A stretch of DNA of 32,986 nucleotides, from positions 1 through 32,986 of the forward strand of contig JAFDBS010000165.1 of the NCBI GenBank assembly GCA_019313185.1. Direction: 5' to 3'. Below are positions 25,071 through 32,974 of this stretch, piece after piece; the stretch's first letter is position 1, and every line of letters starts with the position of its first letter. The DNA is from Deltaproteobacteria bacterium (lineage in GTDB: Bacteria; Desulfobacterota; Desulfuromonadia; Desulfuromonadales; BM103). Below the pieces are notes generated by a model. It worked only from the letters and a program-made list of their open reading frames with translations, was not told the DNA's origin and made no database searches. The translations under genes were made by a program, and so were the position numbers.

Positions 25071-25904
25071 TCAGATAGACAATCGCAAGACTTCTGCCTG
25101 GGGATGTTGCACGGCCCTGGAATATTGGATGGCCGGTCTACCAAACCCCATGGCATAGCCAATGATGTGGTGCTCAGGAATGCCGAATTGCATCCGCAAA
25201 GACGGAACCAGTTGGTCGACGAGTCGTTTGACCAAGCCGTTCCAAACGGTACCAACACCTAGAGATTGTGCAAACATTTCGAAGTATGCGAGAGCGATGA
25301 GGCAGTCCGGCACGGGTGAAGCGGATTTTTTGGGGGCCGAGGTGATCAGCAGATGCGGCGCCCCGCGGAACAAAACATCTTCTCTCTTATTTTGCCAAAG
25401 GTCGACAAACCTGGAGAATCCTGAGCGGGTTTCGGAAAGATGCCCCAAGGAAACCAGTTTTGCCAACGAGTCATAAGCCTTCTCACGAAATTCGGCTAAA
25501 ACTTGTTTATCGTCAATTACCGAAAACCTGACTGATCGCGAATTGAATCCGGTCGGAGCATAACTGGCGACGTCGATCAGCTTTCTGATTGTGTCAGCAG
25601 GCAAATTTTCATCGTGATAATATCGCACCGAGCGACGGCCTTTGATCAAGGCTTCCATCTTATTCGGTTCAGGGAGGCTGTTCACGCTCACCGGCACGCT
25701 TTGCTCTGGAGATAAACCCATGATTGACAGCGCGCCATTCGGACAGACCGCTAAGCAGTGCTGGCACTTGATGCAGAGCTCTTGGTTGGCAGGAAGAATC
25801 CTTGGTGCCCCTGTCTGAAGTGTTATTATTTTGACTGGACAATCTTTTCCACATAGGCCACAGCGCGTACATTTGTCTTCTGTAATTTCAAAACTCAGCG
25901 TCAT
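25071..25904 (-). CDS. ferredoxin-nitroreductase fusion
   Basis: A 277-residue protein joining two 4Fe-4S clusters to an FMN nitroreductase domain. The cluster cysteines are C12/C15/C18/C22 and C44/C47/C50/C54. The flavin domain starts near residue 84 with LIKGRRSVRYY and includes ASYAPTGFNSR. The fusion allows electrons to pass from ferredoxin-type donors directly to flavin. Members occur widely in anaerobes; the physiological acceptor is unknown. A second, single-domain nitroreductase lies 91 bases upstream on the same strand. GAGAGGGTGA stands just before the ATG. Confidence 0.94.
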   Translation of the reverse strand: MTLSFEITEDKCTRCGLCGKDCPVKIITLQTGAPRILPANQELCIKCQHCLAVCPNGALSIMGLSPEQSVPVSVNSLPEPNKMEALIKGRRSVRYYHDENLPADTIRKLIDVASYAPTGFNSRSVRFSVIDDKQVLAEFREKAYDSLAKLVSLGHLSETRSGFSRFVDLWQNKREDVLFRGAPHLLITSAPKKSASPVPDCLIALAYFEMFAQSLGVGTVWNGLVKRLVDQLVPSLRMQFGIPEHHIIGYAMGFGRPAIQYSRAVQHPQAEVLRLSI

Positions 25905-25995
25905 TCACCCTCTCTTTGCGAGCCTTAGGTGACCATGCCGAAAACCACACGACCTCTTGTTGCCAATTCGAAGCTGGCATAGTCTGTTAGACGAC

Positions 25996-26601
25996 TTAAA
26001 AGGAGTTTTCAAAAATCAATTCATTGAGCGGCAGCTGTCCGGGCTTCGGCCATGTGTCTTTGGTTTTTTTTTTTTTTGCAACCATCGGTCCCATCACATA
26101 ATCGTTAGGAAGGTTGATTAATTTGGCAACTTGCTCAATTTCAAAGCCGATCATCGGACATGAGTCATAGCCCATGGCCGTGGCTGCCAACATTAGCGTC
26201 TGCATGGCCAAACCAATCGATCTTTGCGCTTCGTCGCGCTGCAACCATTCCCGTCCCTCATGGAACGGCCCCATCCAGCCGACAAGCATCTCTGCCACCT
26301 CCTGCGGAGCATTGCGCCAATAACGTTCAGGCTGTTTCTTCCATGCCGCCATGTCAGCTGTCATGATAATGAGTAATGACGCCTCGGTGATTTGGGGTTG
26401 ATCATTCCCAAAGTCTGAACGAATTTTTTTTCGCAGGGCGTGATCTCGTACAATCACAAACCGCCAATGTTGAATATTGAAGCTGGTAGGTGATTGTATC
26501 GCAGCTTCGAGCAGTTTGGTCTCTTCCTCTTTTGTCATGCGGTGTGTTGGATCAAAGTGTTTTATTGCCCGACGTTGATAAATGGCTTTGAAAGTTTCCA
26601 T
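25996..26601 (-). CDS. nitroreductase family protein containing a 14-A tract
   Basis: A 201-residue FMN-dependent nitroreductase-fold protein: IYQRRAIKHFDP binds the flavin phosphate, AIQSPTSFNIQHWRF follows, and the C-terminus ends WPKPGQLPLNEL, typical of the subgroup. A run of 14 T on the plus strand (26064-26077), read as A on the coding strand, encodes KKKK where relatives usually have a varied segment. At 14 bases the frame is intact, while one base more or less would cut the last ~30 residues. GGAGGG stands 5 bases before the ATG. Confidence 0.9.
   Translation of the reverse strand: METFKAIYQRRAIKHFDPTHRMTKEEETKLLEAAIQSPTSFNIQHWRFVIVRDHALRKKIRSDFGNDQPQITEASLLIIMTADMAAWKKQPERYWRNAPQEVAEMLVGWMGPFHEGREWLQRDEAQRSIGLAMQTLMLAATAMGYDSCPMIGFEIEQVAKLINLPNDYVMGPMVAKKKKTKDTWPKPGQLPLNELIFENSF
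26064..26077 (-). repeat. 14-base homopolymer inside a gene
   Basis: Fourteen uninterrupted T on the plus strand, coding A on the minus strand, inside the nitroreductase gene. This is the longest single-base run I noticed in the window and could promote slippage in replication or transcription. Confidence 0.9.
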
Positions 26602-26834
26602 CTAGCCCTCCAAAGGTGTAAATATGCCTTAAGTTCATATGAGTATATCTCGAATTCAAAAAAAGTCTTGCCATTCGCTTTGTCTGCAGAAAACGAGCTC
26701 TTGATGAATGACTGGGGAGTCCAAAAACAGAAGATTCGGACATGGCCAACATGCCGAAAAGGGCTAATAAATCATCTGATGGCCATATGCAAAAGACCGT
26801 TTATAGGCTATTCCCACTGGAGGGGCAGAGTTCA

Positions 26835-27956
26835 TCACCCTTCGGAGAGATAAAAATTAGGTAGGCTAAAGGTGAATGTTGATCCTTGGCCAAGCACGCT
26901 TTCTGCCCAAATCCGGCCGTTGTGAGCGTTGATAATCTTTCGCGATATGGCCAACCCTAAACCCGTCTGGCGGTCTTCTCGAGTTGTTTTTGTTTTGATG
27001 TCTGGATAGGGCTGAAAGAGTTTGCTCATATCACCCTTGGCAATTCCCGGGCCGTTGTCGATCACGGAAACCTGAAGCTGGCCACTCATTAAAGAAGCGT
27101 TGACAATGACTTTTTGCCCTTCAGGAGAAAATTTGAGTGCATTTGAAATCAAGTTGTTCAGCACTTGTTTGATTCGGGGCGTATCGAAACTAATTTTACC
27201 AGGTGGCAATTGATCGTCTAAAACCAATTCAATACCACTTTTTTGGGCAAAAACCTGATTGATTTCAACGGTTTTACTCAACAGAACGGAAAAATCCTGA
27301 AGATGCAATTTCAGGCTAAGCTTTCCAGCTTCGATTATAGAAATGTCGAGCAGGTCGTTAATCATGGAGAGCATGAAATCGCTTAGGTAACGGATGTCGT
27401 TGAGCAAATGTAAATAGTCTGGGCGTTTGAAATTTTCTGGTTCCATCGCCATCAATTCGCTGTAACCCATAATAACCGTCAAGGGGTTTCGCAGATCATG
27501 AGCCGCCATTCCAAGAAAATGATTTTTCAATTCGTTCAACTTGGTCAGTTCAGCGCTCTTTTTATGAAGTTCACGGGTCAGATTGTTCAACTCATTGTTG
27601 CTTTGAACCAATTCTTGGCGCAGATTGTCCAATTCCAGCGTATCGATCTGTCCCAGCGCAAGGATTCCGTCGTTAAGCTCGTAAAATGAAAAATAGTAGG
27701 TCTGTGGTAAACCAGAAACTGTTGAGAGATTGAGGAGTTGGCCAGATGCCTGTTGTTGAGCACAACGTTTGAGAGAGAAGGTCCCGCGAAAGTCTAAAAA
27801 GATCTCATTGGCTTGTCGGCCCAGTTGATCATTGCCAAGTTGTTTTTGGGCGTGTTGATTTAGGTGGCAGAGCCGCTCTTGACCGTCAAATTCAAGGACG
27901 AGCAAAGCCGCAGTGCTCTCAAGAAAATTGAGCAAAATGGTGTCCCGCGATATCAA
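26835..27956 (-). CDS. soluble PAS-type sensor histidine kinase
   Basis: A 373-residue cytosolic kinase without membrane helices. Residues 1-105 look like a PAS domain (LLVLEFDGQERLCHLNQHA), residues 105-146 a coiled coil, then HisKA with phospho-acceptor H153 (MAAHDLRNPL) and a complete ATPase domain: N box NNLISNALKF, G1 DNGPGIAKG, F box and G2 TGLGLAI. The start is TTG 27956. The upstream neighbour, 10 bases away on the same strand, is a cobalamin-binding protein, the probable input partner. No response regulator follows; the receiver at 1.1 kb is the only orphan one in the window, too distant to link. Confidence 0.93.
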   Translation of the reverse strand: MISRDTILLNFLESTAALLVLEFDGQERLCHLNQHAQKQLGNDQLGRQANEIFLDFRGTFSLKRCAQQQASGQLLNLSTVSGLPQTYYFSFYELNDGILALGQIDTLELDNLRQELVQSNNELNNLTRELHKKSAELTKLNELKNHFLGMAAHDLRNPLTVIMGYSELMAMEPENFKRPDYLHLLNDIRYLSDFMLSMINDLLDISIIEAGKLSLKLHLQDFSVLLSKTVEINQVFAQKSGIELVLDDQLPPGKISFDTPRIKQVLNNLISNALKFSPEGQKVIVNASLMSGQLQVSVIDNGPGIAKGDMSKLFQPYPDIKTKTTREDRQTGLGLAISRKIINAHNGRIWAESVLGQGSTFTFSLPNFYLSEG

Positions 27957-27966
27957 TGTCTTAGCC

Positions 27967-28626
27967 TTATGAATTTTGGTCTATAAAATTTTCCAACGCA
28001 TCAAGAGAGACAACCAACTGGACCGAAGACGAAGGTGGGACAAAGGCTGTCTCTCCCCCCACAAAGGCTTGTCCGCCAACAATTATCGGCATCTTGGGAA
28101 ACCTGCAGGACAAGGTATCAACGTGATCCAGCAACACACCCAAATTGGAAATGAGCGTCAACGAAAAACATACAACGTCCGGTTTCTTCTCTCCGACCAG
28201 ATGCAAAAGATCTTTGACCGGCGTATTGGCACCAAGAAAATAGCCGTCCCAGCCATGCAGTTCAAAGATATCTGCCACCATTTTGCCGCCTATTTGATGA
28301 TACTCGTTTGCCACACAACTGATTACGGCTTTCCGGCCAGAATGTTCCGAAGCAAAAATCATCGGATGCAAGAGATTCATGGCGTTCTCGGTAATAGCGG
28401 TAGCGATATGTTCAACAGCGACCGAAATGCTGTTCGACTCCCAAAGCTCTCCAACAGCGTACATTGAGCGCTCGAAAAGACTCAAGTAGATGCTTTTCAA
28501 CGGCACCCCATGTCCCATCAGTTCCTCAACAATGGCCAGACAAGCTTGCCGCTGACCACTGAGGAGTGCATTGAAGTAATTAACATAGACCTTGTCAATT
28601 AGCTCATTGCTGTCTGACTGTTTCAT
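27967..28626 (-). CDS. CarH-like cobalamin-binding sensor protein
   Basis: A 219-residue two-domain B12-binding protein: an N-terminal helical cap and a C-terminal Rossmann-like cobalamin domain. It has the Wx9EH motif (W62, E72, H73) that in CarH photoreceptors cups the upper ligand of adenosylcobalamin, and the ExHxxG motif (E108, H110, G113) supplying the lower histidine. The residue after the Trp, His132 in CarH, is Glu here. The MerR DNA-binding domain of CarH is missing. I use ATG 28626; TTG 28686 adds 20 residues. The gene is 10 bases upstream of a histidine kinase on the same strand, so it may pass a light or cobalamin signal to it. That role is inference. Confidence 0.9.
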   Translation of the reverse strand: MKQSDSNELIDKVYVNYFNALLSGQRQACLAIVEELMGHGVPLKSIYLSLFERSMYAVGELWESNSISVAVEHIATAITENAMNLLHPMIFASEHSGRKAVISCVANEYHQIGGKMVADIFELHGWDGYFLGANTPVKDLLHLVGEKKPDVVCFSLTLISNLGVLLDHVDTLSCRFPKMPIIVGGQAFVGGETAFVPPSSSVQLVVSLDALENFIDQNS

Positions 28627-28741
28627 AAATGCCCTGTTCAGTTCGGCGAGATGTTTACTAACGTGTTTTATAACATATATTGGCAAGAAATAAATTCAAG
28701 AGCTTTTTCCTTGATCATGTAAGCCAGTTCAAAACTTTGTG

Positions 28742-28773
28742 CGAACTGACTATATCTTGCTTTAGTCAGTTCG
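28742..28773. promoter_or_regulatory. 10-bp inverted repeat upstream of the cobalamin sensor gene
   Basis: CGAACTGACT (28742-28751) and AGTCAGTTCG (28764-28773) form a perfect 10-bp stem with a 12-base spacer. A further CAGTTC lies at 28725-28730. The site sits in the divergent gap between the cobalamin sensor and the CNNM gene and could be an operator or a leader hairpin. Confidence 0.5.
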
Positions 28774-28920
28774 TTTAAGATGCTAAACTGAACAGGTTAA
28801 GTGCATTTTCATTGACTTGAGAGAATTGTTCAAGTTGCGGTCGCTGCTATTTTACGATAGTGGAATGTTTCGGCAACCTTTAAGCAAGACACTCAGTTTC
28901 ATACTGAAATAATTTCTTCG

Positions 28921-29973
28921 ATGCTGTTATTAATTGTCTACATTTCGATTGCCCTTGGTTTTTCTTTTTTGTGCTCAATTGCCGAAGCCGTTTTGCTGAG
29001 TGTAACCGTACCCTACATAGCACTTTTGAAAACGCAAAATAAACCTTCAGCCAATCTTCTAGATAAATTAAAAACAGACATCAACCAACCTCTTGCCGCC
29101 ATATTGACACTTAACACCATTGCTCACACCGTAGGCGCCGCCGGCGCCGGTGCGCAAGCCGCCGCAGTGTTTGGCAGCGCTTTTGTCGGCATCACCTCAG
29201 CCATTTTAACCTTGCTCATTTTGATCGTTTCCGAAATCATCCCCAAAACATTAGGAGCTCATTACTGGCGGCAACTGGCACCGACAACAGCCTATGTGTT
29301 AAGGATGTTGGTCTGGGGACTCTATCCATTTGTCAAATTAACGGAGTTGTTGACCCGAAGCTTGACCGAAGGGCCAACCCTGCGAGGGATCAACCGCAAA
29401 GAGCTGATTGCATTGGCAGAAGTCAGCGGTCAGGAAGGGGCGTTAGCCCTTAAAGAGTCTGCAATCTTACAAAACCTCCTTCGTTTGCATGAAACCCCTG
29501 CAAAAGCTGCCATGACTCCACGGACTGTGGTTTTCTCGATCACAGAATCTCTCAGGGTTGGAGATTACTTTGCCTCATACGAAGACAAGCCTTTTTCTCG
29601 GATTCCTGTTTACCGTAATGATCCTGAGAATATCATTGGATTTGTCCTCCGCAGTGATTTGCTCCTAGCTCAAGTTCGCGGTCAAACCGACCGGACCATC
29701 GCTGACTTCACAAGAATGCTGCCCAACGTTCTCGAACAGACTGACCTTTCCCATATCTTTGACCGCTTTCTTCAAGAACGCGTACACATTATGCTCGTGA
29801 TTGACGAATACGGTGGGTTTTCAGGCATCCTCACTCTAGAGGATGTACTTGAAACCATGCTTGGCCAAGAAATAGTTGATGAGTTTGACGACACAGAAGA
29901 TATGCAGCTTCTTGCCCGCAAGCTTTGGAAAAAGCGTGCAAAACACCTCGGATTGGACATCAAGGACATCTGA
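28921..29973 (+). CDS. CNNM/CorC-type membrane protein (DUF21 + CBS pair)
   Basis: A 350-residue inner-membrane protein. Three or four helices make up the DUF21 part (SIAEAVLLSVTVPYI, then ILIVSEIIPKTLGAHYW), followed by an acidic helical linker and two CBS domains (MTPRTVVFS and VIDEYGGFSGILTLEDVLE). The C-terminal CorC_HlyC domain is absent, since the protein ends about 35 residues after the second CBS. The family is tied to Mg2+ or Co2+ homeostasis; a role here is not proven. The ribosome binding site is weak. The haem-oxygenase-like gene follows after 33 bases, suggesting an operon. Confidence 0.94.
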   Translation: MLLLIVYISIALGFSFLCSIAEAVLLSVTVPYIALLKTQNKPSANLLDKLKTDINQPLAAILTLNTIAHTVGAAGAGAQAAAVFGSAFVGITSAILTLLILIVSEIIPKTLGAHYWRQLAPTTAYVLRMLVWGLYPFVKLTELLTRSLTEGPTLRGINRKELIALAEVSGQEGALALKESAILQNLLRLHETPAKAAMTPRTVVFSITESLRVGDYFASYEDKPFSRIPVYRNDPENIIGFVLRSDLLLAQVRGQTDRTIADFTRMLPNVLEQTDLSHIFDRFLQERVHIMLVIDEYGGFSGILTLEDVLETMLGQEIVDEFDDTEDMQLLARKLWKKRAKHLGLDIKDI

Positions 29974-30006
29974 GCCGGACGGACATCGAGAAAAGGAGTT
30001 GTTTAC

Positions 30007-31296
30007 ATGAAGCACCCTGACCTTTTGATGCAACAGCTCAAATCAGCGACAAGCGCATTACATCGCAATTTAGAAGCGTTGCCTTTCTTTTCCGCATTGG
30101 CTGAAAGGACATTGCCTAAAATCAGCATCGTCGGGCAGCTGAGGGTGTTTGCCATTCAATTTAGTGTTTTGGAATCTGCCCTTGCAGAAACCAGGTTAAT
30201 CGGTCTGTCCAACCTCAAGAACGTGGTGACACAGAAAAAACATCAGCTTTTAGCTGATCTGGATGGGTTAGGAGAGCTTCTCCCTGACTTGAGGCCGACG
30301 GTCCAAGCCAGTCTAACCTGCGCAGCCTCTATGCGCAGCAAGACCCTCGAACAACCGGCGTCCCTGGTAGGCTATCTCTATGTTTTGGGAGGAACGGCTC
30401 TCGGCAACTTGACCCACGCTCATGATGCAGCGTATGCCATTGGCTTACCAATAGGGGAGAATTTGCAATTCTACAACACCAAAAGAAGTGAAGTCGCCGA
30501 GCAGTGGCATTTTTTTTCAAGTCAGGTTAATCGCTTGGAGTTTTCTGACAAACAATGTCAGGAATCGATCGACGCCGCAAAAGAGCTCTTTCACTTTTTG
30601 CATCAAATCCACGCAACCCTTTATCCTTTCGCAAAGCGTGACCTCTATTTTTGTGCAACAACCATAAACCCTGAAGCGGGCAACCATCCTGTCCCGAACA
30701 ACCTTGATGAAATCGAGGCAGCGATTCGGGCAGGTGCACGGTGTTGCAATGAGTTCCCATACTTCAATTTGCGTTATCAGGCCCGTGGCAAAAGGTTTAC
30801 CGACAGTGATGCAGCCTGGTTGGCGACATTGTATGACCTCGAGGACAACGCCGCTTTGGCCCAAGTCACATGGCTGGCAAGGGTTTTAGCCGCTCGTGGC
30901 ATGCCGTCGATAACCCTGATACGGCAACTGAAGCTTCTCTATGAAGAGCTTGCCGCAACAGTACCAGAAAAACAAAAGCGTTATGAAACACTTATCAAAA
31001 TTGCCAAGAATCTCGAAAGCGAGCAAACCAGAGCGGTCGCTCAAACCACGAGGAGAGCCCTGATCAAAAATTTTGAACAGATGGCCCCTGAGACGGAACT
31101 GGCAAACTTTCCCGATGCCGGCGAGCTGTTTCTCTCTGCAGCGCTTGATGAGCATCTTGGCCGAACCAATGCCATTACAAGTTTGGAGGCTTGGCTTGCA
31201 AACCCTCAGAAATTTTCGGCAACCTGGATTGCTGCAGTCAAAAATCTCGTCGCCGAAACCCAACAGGCCATCGCAGAAAAGTCAAAAAAGAACTGA
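30007..31296 (+). CDS. haem-oxygenase-like domain fused to an unnamed helical C-terminal domain
   Basis: A 429-residue protein. Residues 1-200 resemble bacterial haem oxygenases: TSALHRNLEALPFFSAL with a candidate proximal His (H19), then YLYVLGGTALGNLTHAH (about 122-138), the region of the distal helix, and EQWHFFSSQVNRL. Usual haem oxygenases have YVLEGSxLGG in the distal region; the Glu and one Gly are replaced, so haem binding or activity is unsure. Residues ~200-429 form a helical region without a name known to me (RFTDSDAAWLATLYDL, WLARVLAARGMPS). AAAAGGAG stands 10 bases before the ATG. If active it would release biliverdin, iron and CO. Confidence 0.75.
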   Translation: MKHPDLLMQQLKSATSALHRNLEALPFFSALAERTLPKISIVGQLRVFAIQFSVLESALAETRLIGLSNLKNVVTQKKHQLLADLDGLGELLPDLRPTVQASLTCAASMRSKTLEQPASLVGYLYVLGGTALGNLTHAHDAAYAIGLPIGENLQFYNTKRSEVAEQWHFFSSQVNRLEFSDKQCQESIDAAKELFHFLHQIHATLYPFAKRDLYFCATTINPEAGNHPVPNNLDEIEAAIRAGARCCNEFPYFNLRYQARGKRFTDSDAAWLATLYDLEDNAALAQVTWLARVLAARGMPSITLIRQLKLLYEELAATVPEKQKRYETLIKIAKNLESEQTRAVAQTTRRALIKNFEQMAPETELANFPDAGELFLSAALDEHLGRTNAITSLEAWLANPQKFSATWIAAVKNLVAETQQAIAEKSKKN

Positions 31297-31377
31297 TTGT
31301 CATCGACTTTCTTTGATCTTGGACACACAATTTTTGCGTTGTCCGTCAAAGGCGAGCTTGTTTACCGAGTTATCGAC

Positions 31378-32619
31378 TCAGCTATTTGCGTCCAATGTGC
31401 TGAGCAGAGCCATGAAAAAAGGATACTCGCCGGTGTCGATGATTTTTATCGACATTTTAAGCTTCACTGTTTTTTGATCACGACGCAAGCCAATGAGATG
31501 ATGTTCCTGTTCAAACCATTGTTCCGGTGCCTTGGCAATAAAGCTTGACAAACTCGGCACGTAACTCTCTTCATCGGGAAGGAACAAGCGATCAAACGAT
31601 TCGCCCAACAGCTCGTTTTCCTTGTAACCAAATATCTTCTCGGCTTTTTGGTTGAACAGAAACATCTGGCCATTTGGCAAAAAAGCGACAATTGCATCTC
31701 GAGCGATTTCTGTCATCAAGCGGAAACGCGTTTCTGACTCCTCAAGCTGTCCGGTTTTTTCTTTAAGTTCACTGACCATGGCATTAAACCCTGCTACCAG
31801 ATCACCAATTTCATCATGGGTATCACGGGAAATGGCTTCTGTAAAACGGCCCGTTTGGCGAATGTCGTCTATGGTTTGTGACAACACACTAAGGGGTGTA
31901 ACGACCGTTTTCCGTATCATCAAACCAAGGCAGATCACCAGAGCGCAAAAAAAGCCTGCCGTCGTGACCAATGTTGTATTGAACCCGTGCGCCAGCCTTT
32001 TCTCTATCTGCGCAATCGGAATAACCACAGAGACCGCACCGATCACTTCTCCGATTTTGTAATTATAGGCTTGGTCCTTTTCTGGCGGATAAATATTCCT
32101 CAAAAATTGTGGAGATTCATCTGGTTTGCCGTGACATTCCAAACAACTGGAGTCGGCATATGCTGCCTGCAAATAACGAAACACAGGGTTGCCATCAAAC
32201 TCTGTGACCTCAGCTACATAATCAAGGCTTGCTCGATTAGTCATACGTTCTAACACTTTACGTTCATATTGATCAGGAGCATTTTCGGGGTTTCGAAACC
32301 GATTTGACGTATGACGGATGCTATACGTCAAGTCTTCACTAACCAGTCTGCCAATCCGATTCGCAACAACAACCGGAATCATTCCGTATCGGTCTTCGTT
32401 TAGTTCGATTTGGCCAATCTGGAGCTGTCTGGAAATGTACTCCCGAGTACGAGTCGCTTCTGTGATGATGATTTCAGCCTTTTCGCTTGCTTCGGAAAAA
32501 ACCAATCTTTGATGTTGACGATATTGCCAAATTAAACTTGTGGAAAGCAAGCCTGCAAGACTTATCAATAAAATGATGTTGACTTTCGTCCGCAGGCGAA
32601 AATTTTGCCAAAACCGCAT
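31378..32619 (-). CDS. membrane c-haem sensor (DUF3365-HAMP-PAS) without output domain
   Basis: A 413-residue protein. A first membrane helix (residues ~13-30) and a second (~215-235) enclose a periplasmic DUF3365/Tll0287-like domain with one c-haem site CLECH (C159, C162, H163). HAMP (SVLSQTIDDIRQTGRF...DEIGDLVAGFNAMVSEL) and a PAS domain (FLPNGQMFLFNQKAEKIFGYKENELLGESF) follow. Relatives normally continue into a histidine kinase, cyclase or chemotaxis domain, but here the protein stops at the end of PAS (FFMALLSTLDANS). Either it signals by protein contact or the output module was lost. It is convergent with the haem-oxygenase-like gene. Confidence 0.92.
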   Translation of the reverse strand: MRFWQNFRLRTKVNIILLISLAGLLSTSLIWQYRQHQRLVFSEASEKAEIIITEATRTREYISRQLQIGQIELNEDRYGMIPVVVANRIGRLVSEDLTYSIRHTSNRFRNPENAPDQYERKVLERMTNRASLDYVAEVTEFDGNPVFRYLQAAYADSSCLECHGKPDESPQFLRNIYPPEKDQAYNYKIGEVIGAVSVVIPIAQIEKRLAHGFNTTLVTTAGFFCALVICLGLMIRKTVVTPLSVLSQTIDDIRQTGRFTEAISRDTHDEIGDLVAGFNAMVSELKEKTGQLEESETRFRLMTEIARDAIVAFLPNGQMFLFNQKAEKIFGYKENELLGESFDRLFLPDEESYVPSLSSFIAKAPEQWFEQEHHLIGLRRDQKTVKLKMSIKIIDTGEYPFFMALLSTLDANS

Positions 32620-32779
32620 TTTGCCTCCTTTGCCATCAGAAAGGTGCCCTAATTATAACCTCAAGGGACGCGCCCGCAAGCCGCCTGTCGGCGACCAAAC
32701 TCGGTGGTATGGCCACCAGCAAACATCTATTGCCTTGCTTTTCGCAAAACGCTAAGTTGCAGAGTTGTTTCAACTTGAG

Positions 32780-32791
32780 CTAGAATTCTAG
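32780..32791. promoter_or_regulatory. 12-bp perfect palindrome
   Basis: CTAGAATTCTAG lies 39 bases before the small gene at the right end and on the far side from the sensor gene. It could be an operator, but its A/T-rich restriction-like symmetry may also be chance. Confidence 0.3.
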
Positions 32792-32830
32792 TATATCAAC
32801 TGATCTATTCAAAACTGATAATTCAAGCAT

Positions 32831-32974
32831 ATGTTTAAGATTAATGAAGAATATTTCTCCTGCATCTATGATGCTTCAAAATATGTTTTGCGCTTGGCAG
32901 CAGAAGGCAAAGCCGTATGTATTCGTAAAGCGCAACCCGGAGAAGCATTGCTTTTCCGTTTACGGAGCAAATGA
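32831..32974 (+). CDS. small uncharacterised protein, 47 residues
   Basis: A complete short frame starting MFKINEEYFSCIYDAS and ending FRLRSK. The composition is protein-like: amphipathic N-terminal half (YDASKYVLRLAAEG), then a basic strand-like part (CIRKAQPGEALLFRL). No ribosome binding site is convincing. It has no family I recognise. A small regulatory or toxin-antitoxin-sized protein is possible, but nothing shows it. Confidence 0.45.
   Translation: MFKINEEYFSCIYDASKYVLRLAAEGKAVCIRKAQPGEALLFRLRSK

Noticed and set aside
26494-26853. Plus-strand frame of 119 codons between the nitroreductase and the kinase genes
   Set aside because: Most of it is antisense to the two genes; the intergenic part has no ribosome binding site and unlikely composition.
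31309-31350. Imperfect hairpin between the convergent haem-oxygenase-like and sensor genes
   Set aside because: Only 5 bp pair before a mismatch, and there is no T run; too weak to call a terminator.
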